From Flavobacterium potami (GTDB taxonomy: Bacteria; Bacteroidota; Bacteroidia; Flavobacteriales; Flavobacteriaceae): DNA of 64,000 bases. Location: positions 1 through 64,000 of the forward strand of contig NZ_JAINUY010000010.1 in assembly GCF_020026915.1 (NCBI RefSeq). Reading direction: 5' to 3'. Below, piece after piece: positions 51,298 to 58,866 of the stretch. The notes under the pieces are model-generated. The model did no database searches and was not told where the DNA came from. It was given only the letters and a program-made list of their open reading frames with translations. A program made the translations under genes and the position numbers. Within the stretch, counting starts at the first letter, position 1. Each line of letters opens with the position of its first letter.

Positions 51298-52920
51298 ATG
51301 GTAAAAGAGATTATACAAATAAATCTGGACAACGAAATGGACTTAATATTGGCCCATAAACGTTGCATGAAAATTGCAGAAATGTGCGGTATGGCCTCTT
51401 CATTTCAAACTCGATTTTCGACTGCTGTATCTGAAGTTGCCAGATGTGCCATTGCTAAAGGAACCAATTCTTTGTTGGTACTAGGCTTAAATATTAAAAA
51501 AGCTACTCAAAAAGAAATTATAGCCGTTATTACAGATTCAGTTGATTTGAAAAACTGTAGTCCTGAAGCTTTTATTTATGCGTCAAAAATCTCTGGAAAC
51601 ATTCAGTACAATTATGCCAACAATCAATCAGAAACCAAAATAAGCCAGCCAATTTCGGCGCCAGGACTTTTATCGGAAGCGAAGATCAAAAGCATTATTG
51701 ACTATTTTAAATTCGAACCGCCTTTATCTCCTTATGATGAAATTAGAAAGAAAAACATTGAACTAATTGTGCTTTCAGAAAAACTGACAGAAAGTGAGAA
51801 TAAATACAAACAATTAGCCAATACCATTCCGATTCTAATTTGTGTTTTAAATGAACGCAATAACGTTTTACTGGTAAACGAATCTCTAGAAAATTATTTG
51901 GATTTGCCTTTCCTTTCTTTTGATCGCAAAACATTAATCAATTTTATTCATCCTGAAGATATTGATAACCTTCTCGAAGGCTGGAACAAAGCCAAACAAA
52001 ACCGATCTGATTTCTTAGGAGAAACTAGAATTAAAAGCGGTTCTAATTATATCTGGCATTTAACTTCTATTATTCCGAACAAAGCGGAAGACGGAAGTTT
52101 TAACAGCTGGTTGGTGTATTTTGTAGACATCAACGCCCAGAAAATGATCGTAGAAACCCTGAAAGACAATACAGAATTAAAATTAATTCAGCGTGAACTG
52201 GAAAGTGCCAACTCGAAACTTCGCTTCAAAAACAAAGAGTTAGAACAATTTGCCTATATAGCAAGTCATGATCTTCAGGAACCTCTTCGAAAAATTATGA
52301 TCATGCTTTCTCGTGCGGGAGAACATTTGAGCGAGGACCAGAAGAAAAATTATTATTTTGACCGAATTACATTGGCTGCGGGAAGATTATCCAATCTAAT
52401 TACAGATGTTCTTAATTATTCTAGAATCGATAATAAAACACAACAATTTGAAGAAGTAGATCTGGACGATATTCTTGTTGAGGTTTTAGGCGATTTGAGT
52501 TTAGTTATTGAAGAAAAAAATGCAATTGTTAATGTAAATCCGCTTCCTAAAGTACTTGGACTTGGTACACAACTGCGTCAGCTCTTTTACAACTTAATTA
52601 ACAATGCACTTAAATTCACAACAATACAACCTACTGTTACAGTAAATTACGGAGACATTCCAAAAGACGAAAAACTATTAGGTTCACCTGAAAACTATCA
52701 TATTATTTCGGTTGCAGATAATGGAATTGGAATGGACAGCAAATATTCTGAACGTATTTTTGATATGTTCCAGCGACTACATGAACGTGATCAATATGGC
52801 GGAAATGGAATCGGACTTGCCTTATGCCGAAGAATCATTGAAAACCATAACGGTTTAATTAATTTCAGCAGCAATCCAGGAGAAGGAACCACATTCTGGA
52901 TTTACATTCCGAAGAAATAG
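51298..52920 (+). CDS. PAS histidine kinase with N-terminal ATPase domain
   Basis: The 540-aa protein has an N-terminal RsbT-like/HATPase segment (~1-130, degenerate: RFSTAVSEVARCAIAKG), a PAS domain (~160-285), a short coiled coil, and a HisKA/HATPase core with His324 in YIASHDLQEPLRK, N box LFYNLINNALKF, G1 DNGIGM and G2 GGNGIGLALC. A frame with TTG start at 51292 overlaps the upstream stop; the ATG at 51298 is preferred. It is last in the stressosome operon and likely converts its output into phosphotransfer. No response regulator is adjacent downstream. Confidence 0.9.
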   Translation: MVKEIIQINLDNEMDLILAHKRCMKIAEMCGMASSFQTRFSTAVSEVARCAIAKGTNSLLVLGLNIKKATQKEIIAVITDSVDLKNCSPEAFIYASKISGNIQYNYANNQSETKISQPISAPGLLSEAKIKSIIDYFKFEPPLSPYDEIRKKNIELIVLSEKLTESENKYKQLANTIPILICVLNERNNVLLVNESLENYLDLPFLSFDRKTLINFIHPEDIDNLLEGWNKAKQNRSDFLGETRIKSGSNYIWHLTSIIPNKAEDGSFNSWLVYFVDINAQKMIVETLKDNTELKLIQRELESANSKLRFKNKELEQFAYIASHDLQEPLRKIMIMLSRAGEHLSEDQKKNYYFDRITLAAGRLSNLITDVLNYSRIDNKTQQFEEVDLDDILVEVLGDLSLVIEEKNAIVNVNPLPKVLGLGTQLRQLFYNLINNALKFTTIQPTVTVNYGDIPKDEKLLGSPENYHIISVADNGIGMDSKYSERIFDMFQRLHERDQYGGNGIGLALCRRIIENHNGLINFSSNPGEGTTFWIYIPKK

Positions 52921-52928
52921 ATTTATTT

Positions 52929-52991
52929 GTTTCAAGTTTCAGGTTTCAGGTTCCACGTTTAACTTGAAACCTGAAACCTGAAACTTGAAAC
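52929..52991. repeat. GTTTCA-type 24-bp inverted repeat
   Basis: Arms at 52929-52952 and 52968-52991 are perfect inverted repeats built from GTTTCAAG and GTTTCAGG words. It lies 9 bases after the kinase stop and could act as its terminator. The same words form the outer arms of the element at 25687-25916 and, without inversion, the heptamer array at 32266. Confidence 0.8.
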
Positions 52992-53081
52992 CCCAAAACA
53001 ACATATAAATTCATTCTTCACAAACACCAATCAAAACCTACCGATAACAAACCCTCTATTTCAATTTTCTTTCATCGTATT

Positions 53082-53089
53082 TATTTTTG
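53082..53089 (+). promoter_or_regulatory. -7 box of DUF4870 gene (TATTTTTG)
   Basis: TATTTTTG is an exact TAnnTTTG match 21 bases upstream of the start at 53111; no TTG -33 is visible. Confidence 0.45.
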
Positions 53090-53110
53090 ATATAATAAAT
53101 AACTAAAACG

Positions 53111-53440
53111 ATGAATAAGAAAACCCTATCAATCTTGAGCTATGTCACTATTATCGGTTGGATTATAGCTTTTGTAAAAAGCAAAGATTTAACTCCAAAA
53201 AGTGATTTGGTAAATTATCATTTAAAACAAGGCTTCGGAATTTTTCTGGTTTCCTTAGCTGTAAATATCATTTTGTCGATCGTAGTAAGTATCGTTCCGG
53301 CTCTTTACTTTTTAAGTTACGTTGGTTACGTAATCTTGATTTTATGGATTTTCGGAATTATAAATGCTGCCAACGAACAGAAAAAACCAATTCCTCTTGT
53401 TGGAACAATCTTCGAAGATAAATTCAGTTTTATCGACTAA
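53111..53440 (+). CDS. DUF4870 domain membrane protein
   Basis: The 109-aa protein has three membrane segments. The pattern LSYVTIIGWIIAFV, LVNYHLKQGFGIFLVSL and a C-terminal IWGI-like stretch (LILWIFGIINAANEQKKPIPLVG) is that of DUF4870 proteins. Function unknown. It stands alone between the stressosome operon's inverted repeat and the convergent HxlR gene. Confidence 0.85.
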   Translation: MNKKTLSILSYVTIIGWIIAFVKSKDLTPKSDLVNYHLKQGFGIFLVSLAVNIILSIVVSIVPALYFLSYVGYVILILWIFGIINAANEQKKPIPLVGTIFEDKFSFID

Positions 53441-53552
53441 GCTGTCTCTATTTTAGATGACGTTTTTATTTTTTGGATGTAGAAATGATTCTCAAAGAAC
53501 CTCGTGGCATGACCGCACAAGCAGTATTTGAGGGTCTTTTCTATTTATAGAA

Positions 53553-53846
53553 TTAAGACAATCCTTCTAATTGCTGAAAAACAGGAATCAAAGCTTTTCC
53601 TTTTTCCGTCAAATTATATTCGATATGAAGAGGCTTCAGTTTGATGGTTGTTTTTTCTAAAAGTCCTTCTTCTTCCAATTCTTTTAAGGCAGTTGCCAAA
53701 GATTGCTTGTTCGAGCCTTGAATTTGTCTCAGCAAACTATTAAATCGTAAAGGAGATTCTACAGCCAAACGAAAAATTTCTGCTTTCCATTTACCAGATA
53801 ACATCTTTAAAAGTCTTTGCGCCGGACAAGTTTCGATTTCTTCCAT
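53553..53846 (-). CDS. HxlR-family winged-helix regulator
   Basis: The 97-aa regulator starts MEEIETCPAQRLLKMLSGKWK, with Cys7 in the family-typical N-terminal CP motif that some members use for redox or electrophile sensing. The winged helix has FNSLLRQIQGSNKQSLATALKELEEEGLL and the wing HIEYNLTEKG. The open frame extends to 53957, but its first 37 residues lack family similarity. It is divergent from a 43-aa membrane peptide gene, its most likely regulated neighbour. Confidence 0.9.
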   Translation of the reverse strand: MEEIETCPAQRLLKMLSGKWKAEIFRLAVESPLRFNSLLRQIQGSNKQSLATALKELEEEGLLEKTTIKLKPLHIEYNLTEKGKALIPVFQQLEGLS

Positions 53847-53938
53847 GAATAACTTAGTAGTAGTCAAAAAAATATGACCTATTGTTTGGGAATGTTTTTT
53901 AATTAACTTTTGCATTAATTCTAATGTAAAAATAGAAA

Positions 53939-54070
53939 ATGAAAGCCAAGAAAACAAGTAAAATGAATATGGAAGAACTGCTTAAAATAGAGAAAACAAT
54001 TAAGCAGATTGTTTATTTCTTACTTACTATTACCATTTTATTATTTGTTGCCATCCTATTTTTATTCTAA
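53939..54070 (+). CDS. 43-aa membrane peptide
   Basis: A short frame codes for 43 residues: a Lys-rich start (MKAKKTSKMNMEELLKIEK), then one membrane helix (QIVYFLLTITILLFVAILFLF) ending at the stop. Positive-inside topology would put the C-terminus in or across the membrane. It is 92 bases from and divergent to the HxlR gene. I do not recognise a family. Confidence 0.55.
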   Translation: MKAKKTSKMNMEELLKIEKTIKQIVYFLLTITILLFVAILFLF

Positions 54071-54169
54071 AAAACATTCTCTTTTAACTATTTCTGATAA
54101 TCTTAAAATGTAAAGCTTTTTTACGATTTAAATTTAATTTTTCTTAACCGAAAGTTTTCCAAAAAAAAT

Positions 54170-54177
54170 TAATTTTG
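54170..54177 (+). promoter_or_regulatory. -7 box of MscS-type channel gene (TAATTTTG)
   Basis: TAATTTTG is an exact TAnnTTTG match 26 bases before the start at 54204; no -33 TTG is visible at standard spacing. Confidence 0.5.
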
Positions 54178-54203
54178 AGTTCCCTAAATAAGCCCTTTAC
54201 ATT

Positions 54204-56558
54204 ATGATTTTTCAAAAAAGAATTTTTTATTTTCTTCCTTTATTTTTACTTCTTTTATGTTCTCAGTTGAATTTTGCACAAGAGAAAAAAACTGTAAAAA
54301 AAGAAAGTCGCGGTAGATTATTCAACGATACTACAGCTACAGACAGTGATTATTTAATGGCAATCGAAAAAGCTGGAGAAGTATTAGAATCTGCCTACAA
54401 TGACATCGATTTTGCAGGAGATACGCATCATCTTTTTGGCGAAATGAAACACACAGAAAGCAAGCTGGATTTAATTTTAGCGAGTTTAAAAGGAGCAAAT
54501 CCAAATGTGCGAAATCAGCAGATGTATCGTATTGTTCTACAAGAAATTCAACAGGAATTAGAAGAGCAGAATAAAGCCATTAATGCTCGAAACGAGAATC
54601 TCGAAAAAATTAAAAGTCGTGTCATTGAGCTTCGCAAAGACAAGACCTTGATGACTTTGATAAAAGATACTATTCGTCGTAATCAATTCAAACAAGAATT
54701 TGCTAATCTTAGAAAAAGGTACGTTGGTACAGATAGCCTGATGACTAAAAACCAAACGACTTTAAACAATAAAAAAAGACTAACTGTCGAGCGAAAAATT
54801 GCGGTTTCTAATGCTTTGGTAACTGTTGAAAGTAAATTAGAAAAATCTGGAATCAGTATTTTTAAGAAAGAATATCCATCTCTTTGGCAAATTAGCGATT
54901 CTGCTTCTTCAAAAAAAGTAACACACAACATCAAGGCCAAAATTATCATTGAAGAAAATGTTGCAGCTTATTATCTAAGTTACAAAGCCGGCGGACTGAT
55001 TACTTTGTGTTTCCTCGCAGGTCTTTTGTTCTGGTACATTTCCAGAAATATAAAATACCTAAAAGAAAATAATTATTATGAAAGTCTTTCGCTTTTAAAC
55101 TTCAAATATTTAAATCGAGGCGTTTTATTGCCTGTTTTGGTGATTCTATTAAACATTGCAGTTGTTACTAATTTATACGCTCCTGCCCTATTTTTAGAAC
55201 TGTTACAGCTTTTTCTGCTGGGTGTTTTAACTATTCTTTTCAAAAATCAATGGTCTGGAGTTTCTATGCGAAACTGGCTTTTCCTTTTAGGGCTGTTTTT
55301 TGCACTTTGTTTCCTTGATTTATTTATAACTATCGGATTATTGCAGCGTTTTGCGTTTGTGGCAATCAATCTTTTAGGTATTCGTTACGGTTTAGTTCAG
55401 ATCAAAACACTCAAAGATGAATTATATATAAAAGGCTTTTTCAAATGGGCGAGCATCATTTTTATCGGATTAAATGTCTTGTCTATTCTTTATAATTTGT
55501 TTGGCAGGGTTTCGCTTTCAAATATGTTAAGTCTTACAGCGTTTATTTCACTAACTCAAATTGTAGCGTTAAGCGTTTTATTGAAGATTATTTTAGAAAT
55601 TATTCTACTTCAAATTTACACGATCAGAGTAAAAAGAGGAATTGAAAAAATGTTTGATTACGAAAGTTTGTCAGATACTCTAAAAAAACCTTTTATCATC
55701 GTAATCAGTTATATGTGGCTGATTGTGATTGCTTCTAATTTGAATATTTGGGAATCGCTCCGTGCTTCTCTGGCTTCCTTATTGGGGCATCCGAATACAA
55801 TTGGTAGTATCACGTTTACTTTAGGAAATATTGTTTTATTCTTCATCATTATCTGGGCTGCACATTTATTACAAAAATATGTGGCTTATTTCTTTGGCGA
55901 AATTGACGATGAAAACGAAGAAAACATCAATAAAAGGCAACATTCAAAACTGCTTATTACAAGATTAATTGTTTTAATAAGCGGTTATCTTCTGGCGGTT
56001 GCTGCATCTGGAATGCCTTTAGACAAATTAAGTATTCTTTTAGGTGCTTTAGGTGTCGGTGTCGGACTTGGTCTTCAAAACGTGGTAAACAATTTTGTAT
56101 CGGGAATTATTTTAATTTTTGATAAACCCATCCAAATTGGTGACGTTGTAGAAATTAGTTCAGAGTCAGGTCGCGTAAAATCTATGGGACTTCGAACAAC
56201 CAAAATCAATGCGCCAAACGGTGCCGAAATTATTATTCCGAATGGTAATTTATTATCTCAGAATATTACCAACTGGACCTACACTGACAATTTTAAATTG
56301 GTAGAAATTACTTTTGAAATCAATGGAGAAACAATTCCAGAAGAAATTAATACAATAGTAAATGAGACTCTCGGAAATCTTCCTTTGGTGAACAACGCTA
56401 AACCATCTCAAATTTATTACAGTTCTATTTCTGATGGAAAATACAAACTTTTGATCAAGTTCTGGTGTAGTATTTACAGAACGGAAGAAACAATAAGTAT
56501 AGCACGACAAGAATTGTATGTCGGTTTCAAAAATAAAGGTTTGAATTTTTCTAGTTAA
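54204..56558 (+). CDS. MscS-family mechanosensitive channel with large N-terminal domain
   Basis: The 784-aa protein has a signal peptide (ends near NFAQ), a periplasmic coiled-coil region (~40-245), then about eleven membrane helices and the C-terminal MscS core. The pore helix is the Gly/Ala-rich LGALGVGVGLGLQNVVNNFVSG, followed by the beta domain (IQIGDVVEI, TTKINAPNGAEIIIPNG). The architecture is like MscK/YbdG-type long channels. It would release solutes on osmotic downshift. Terminator at 56578-56608. Confidence 0.92.
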   Translation: MIFQKRIFYFLPLFLLLLCSQLNFAQEKKTVKKESRGRLFNDTTATDSDYLMAIEKAGEVLESAYNDIDFAGDTHHLFGEMKHTESKLDLILASLKGANPNVRNQQMYRIVLQEIQQELEEQNKAINARNENLEKIKSRVIELRKDKTLMTLIKDTIRRNQFKQEFANLRKRYVGTDSLMTKNQTTLNNKKRLTVERKIAVSNALVTVESKLEKSGISIFKKEYPSLWQISDSASSKKVTHNIKAKIIIEENVAAYYLSYKAGGLITLCFLAGLLFWYISRNIKYLKENNYYESLSLLNFKYLNRGVLLPVLVILLNIAVVTNLYAPALFLELLQLFLLGVLTILFKNQWSGVSMRNWLFLLGLFFALCFLDLFITIGLLQRFAFVAINLLGIRYGLVQIKTLKDELYIKGFFKWASIIFIGLNVLSILYNLFGRVSLSNMLSLTAFISLTQIVALSVLLKIILEIILLQIYTIRVKRGIEKMFDYESLSDTLKKPFIIVISYMWLIVIASNLNIWESLRASLASLLGHPNTIGSITFTLGNIVLFFIIIWAAHLLQKYVAYFFGEIDDENEENINKRQHSKLLITRLIVLISGYLLAVAASGMPLDKLSILLGALGVGVGLGLQNVVNNFVSGIILIFDKPIQIGDVVEISSESGRVKSMGLRTTKINAPNGAEIIIPNGNLLSQNITNWTYTDNFKLVEITFEINGETIPEEINTIVNETLGNLPLVNNAKPSQIYYSSISDGKYKLLIKFWCSIYRTEETISIARQELYVGFKNKGLNFSS

Positions 56559-56577
56559 ACAAAAATTAAATAAAGTC

Positions 56578-56608
56578 AAGAGCTGTCTCATAAAGGCAGC
56601 TCTTTTTT
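56578..56608 (+). terminator. Intrinsic terminator of MscS gene
   Basis: AAGAGCTG (56578-56585) pairs with CAGCTCTT (56597-56604), followed by a T-run. Confidence 0.85.
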
Positions 56609-57000
56609 ATTATGATTGTTTATTACTAAAAAACTTTTTTTAAGTTTAGAATATAATAGTCATATATCAAATTTGGTTTAATTAGTTTTTAAGTTTGAAT
56701 TTTCTGACTGAGGAGAAAAAAAATGTGATATTTCCAAAACGTTGCGCTATCCATCAATTCACAACACACTGATTATTAGATAGAAACAAAAAACAGGTGT
56801 TTTTACCTATTTTTTAAACCATAAGGAACATTTAACTTTGTTGTATTCTAACAACCTACTATTGTCTTTGTAAGAAATTAAATACCAGCAAATTAGAGAA
56901 CATAAAAAAACATCTCTTTTTTTCAACAATTTATCATTTATAACATTTAATATAAAACTGCAGTAAAAATATATTGCGCCTCACTTAAACCATTTAACAT
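56609..57000. other. Gene-free AT-rich leader of collar/adhesin operon
   Basis: This 392-base stretch has no gene. It presumably holds the promoter for the collar-protein operon, but no exact TAnnTTTG box is seen; TGTCTTTG at 56873-56880 differs at one base. The length of leader is unusual compared with other genes here. Confidence 0.5.
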
Positions 57001-57618
57001 ATGAAAAAAAACTACTTTTTAACTTTTCTTCTCGTATTATCTACTAATTTTCTTGTTGCTCAAGCAGGAGAATATCTGGGAGAAATTCGTCTTTTCGCAG
57101 GTACATATGCTCCACAAGGCTGGGCATTTTGTGATGGAACTCTGATGTCGATTAATCAATACTCTGCACTTTATACAGTAATAGGCTTGCAATATGGCGG
57201 TAATGGAACAACTAATTTCGCACTTCCAGATTTACGGGGAAGAGTTCCTGTAGGGCAAGGACAACAACCTGGAGGATCCTTTTACGCTTTAGGGAATAAC
57301 TACGGAACAGAAACTATTACTCTTTTTTCTAATCAAATTCCAAGCCATGCACATGCCGCATCAATTACAGTTAGTAGCGAAAATGCATCAACTACAGTTC
57401 CTACTTCAAGTTCCAGCATTGCAGTCTCAGGAATGAACTCGGGGCAAGCTTTTGTTAGTAATTCTAATTATGGGTCTGGTAATAATGTTATTCTTCAAAA
57501 CATTATAACTACTGTTCCTAATCCATTACCTATTCCACAACCTGTAAATCTTTCAAGACCTAAGATCGGATTGAACTATATTATTTCTTTATCTGGAGAG
57601 TTTCCTTCACGTCAATAA
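57001..57618 (+). CDS. Secreted tail-collar domain protein 1 (MdpB-like)
   Basis: The 205-aa protein has a signal peptide (MKKNYFLTFLLVLSTNFLVAQ) and a phage tail-collar domain: GEIRLFAGTYAPQGWAFCDG, YGGNGTTNFALPDLRGRVPVGQG at ~70-92, then a Ser/Thr-rich spacer and the closing NYIISLSGEFPSRQ. This family, named for microcystin-dependent protein MdpB, is usually cytoplasmic or phage-related; here it is exported. It leads three paralogues and a giant adhesin gene with gaps of only 10, 6 and 11 bases, which implies one operon. Confidence 0.9.
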   Translation: MKKNYFLTFLLVLSTNFLVAQAGEYLGEIRLFAGTYAPQGWAFCDGTLMSINQYSALYTVIGLQYGGNGTTNFALPDLRGRVPVGQGQQPGGSFYALGNNYGTETITLFSNQIPSHAHAASITVSSENASTTVPTSSSSIAVSGMNSGQAFVSNSNYGSGNNVILQNIITTVPNPLPIPQPVNLSRPKIGLNYIISLSGEFPSRQ

Positions 57619-57628
57619 AACTTATACT

Positions 57629-58252
57629 ATGAAAAAAAAATACTTCCTTATACTTGTTATATCCTTATTGACAATCTCGACATATGCACAAGATACTCCC
57701 ATTTTAGGAGAGATACGAATTTTTCCTGGTAAGACTGTTCCTAGAGGATGGATGAGATGTGAAGGACAAATTCTAAATGTAATGCAAAATCAAGCGTTAT
57801 ATTCTCTTTTAGGAAACTCTTATGGAGGTAGCCCCGGTACTACTTTCGCATTGCCAGATCTTAGAGAAAGAATGCCCGTAGGTGTTGCAAACACCACTAA
57901 CTGGTACCCTTTTAGCCAAGTATTTACTTTAGGTATGAAAACCGAAGGCAACAAAACTATAGCTTTAGCTAATCTACCAGCTCATACACATAATGTTTCC
58001 ATTATGGCTTCATCAAATACTGGAAATTCGAAAACGCCTTCTTCAGCATTATCAATAGCCGCTCCTGTTCAATTTTTTAACAACTCTACTCGCAACATTA
58101 CTTATTATAATAATTCAGCTCCAGACATAACACTTCCAGTGACAAGTCTATCAATATCAACTGTAGGCTCAGGAAGTCCTGTTGTGCAACAACCTATTTT
58201 AGTAACCAATTATTGTATTGCAGTACTAGGAATTTATCCATCACGTAATTAG
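57629..58252 (+). CDS. Secreted tail-collar domain protein 2 (MdpB-like)
   Basis: The 207-aa paralogue has a signal peptide (MKKKYFLILVISLLTISTYAQ) and the collar pattern GEIRIFPGKTVPRGWMRCEG, YGGSPGTTFALPDLRERMPVG, a HTHN-containing middle (LPAHTHNVSIMA) and the end NYCIAVLGIYPSRN. It is the most divergent of the three in its middle and carries Glu instead of Gly in the DLRGR motif (DLRER). Part of the collar/adhesin operon. Confidence 0.9.
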   Translation: MKKKYFLILVISLLTISTYAQDTPILGEIRIFPGKTVPRGWMRCEGQILNVMQNQALYSLLGNSYGGSPGTTFALPDLRERMPVGVANTTNWYPFSQVFTLGMKTEGNKTIALANLPAHTHNVSIMASSNTGNSKTPSSALSIAAPVQFFNNSTRNITYYNNSAPDITLPVTSLSISTVGSGSPVVQQPILVTNYCIAVLGIYPSRN

Positions 58253-58258
58253 TAAAAT

Positions 58259-58855
58259 ATGAAGAAAAAATACTTTTTAATGTTTGTTTTGTTTTTATGT
58301 ACAAAACTAATATATGCTCAAAATCAGCCATACATAGGAGAAGTTAGAATTTTCGCCGGTAATTACGCTCCTATTGGATGGGCTATTTGTGATGGTAGCT
58401 TATTAAATATTAGCGGAAATGAAGCTTTATATACTTTATTAGGAACTACATATGGTGGTGATGGACAAACAACGTTTGCACTTCCTGATTTTCGAGGTAG
58501 AGCAGGAATAGGATTTTCGGGGACTTCGCCCCTTGGTACAAAGGATGGTTCAGAAAATGTTGTTCTAAGTATCTCTAACCTACCGCCACACACTCATTCT
58601 GGTAATATAAAAGTGAGCTCTGCAAAAGCAACAGTAACTACTCCTGTTGCTAATTCTTCTATCGCTTCGCCGTCTATAACAGTAAATGGAGTAACAAGAG
58701 ATGTATTAGGTTATAATGACAAGACTCCTAATACTACTTTAGCTCCTATCAACACAAGTCTTAATGGTGGATCTTTACCCATAAATGTGATGCAACCCTA
58801 TTTAGTAGTTAATTATATAATAGCTTTAGAAGGTATTTTCCCTTCATCTAATTAA
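58259..58855 (+). CDS. Secreted tail-collar domain protein 3 (MdpB-like)
   Basis: The 198-aa paralogue has a signal peptide (MKKKYFLMFVLFLCTKLIYAQ) and GEVRIFAGNYAPIGWAICDG, YGGDGQTTFALPDFRGRAGIG, LPPHTHSGNIKVSS and the end NYIIALEGIFPSSN. Three tandem paralogues with different middles could form a hetero-oligomeric surface or tip structure. The gene ends 11 bases before the adhesin gene. Confidence 0.9.
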   Translation: MKKKYFLMFVLFLCTKLIYAQNQPYIGEVRIFAGNYAPIGWAICDGSLLNISGNEALYTLLGTTYGGDGQTTFALPDFRGRAGIGFSGTSPLGTKDGSENVVLSISNLPPHTHSGNIKVSSAKATVTTPVANSSIASPSITVNGVTRDVLGYNDKTPNTTLAPINTSLNGGSLPINVMQPYLVVNYIIALEGIFPSSN

Positions 58856-58866
58856 AATCAAATAAA

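Noticed and set aside
57001..58855. Prophage remnant suggested by tail-collar domains
   Set aside because: All three proteins have Sec signal peptides, no other phage genes are near, and they end in the MdpB-type tail rather than a fibre domain.
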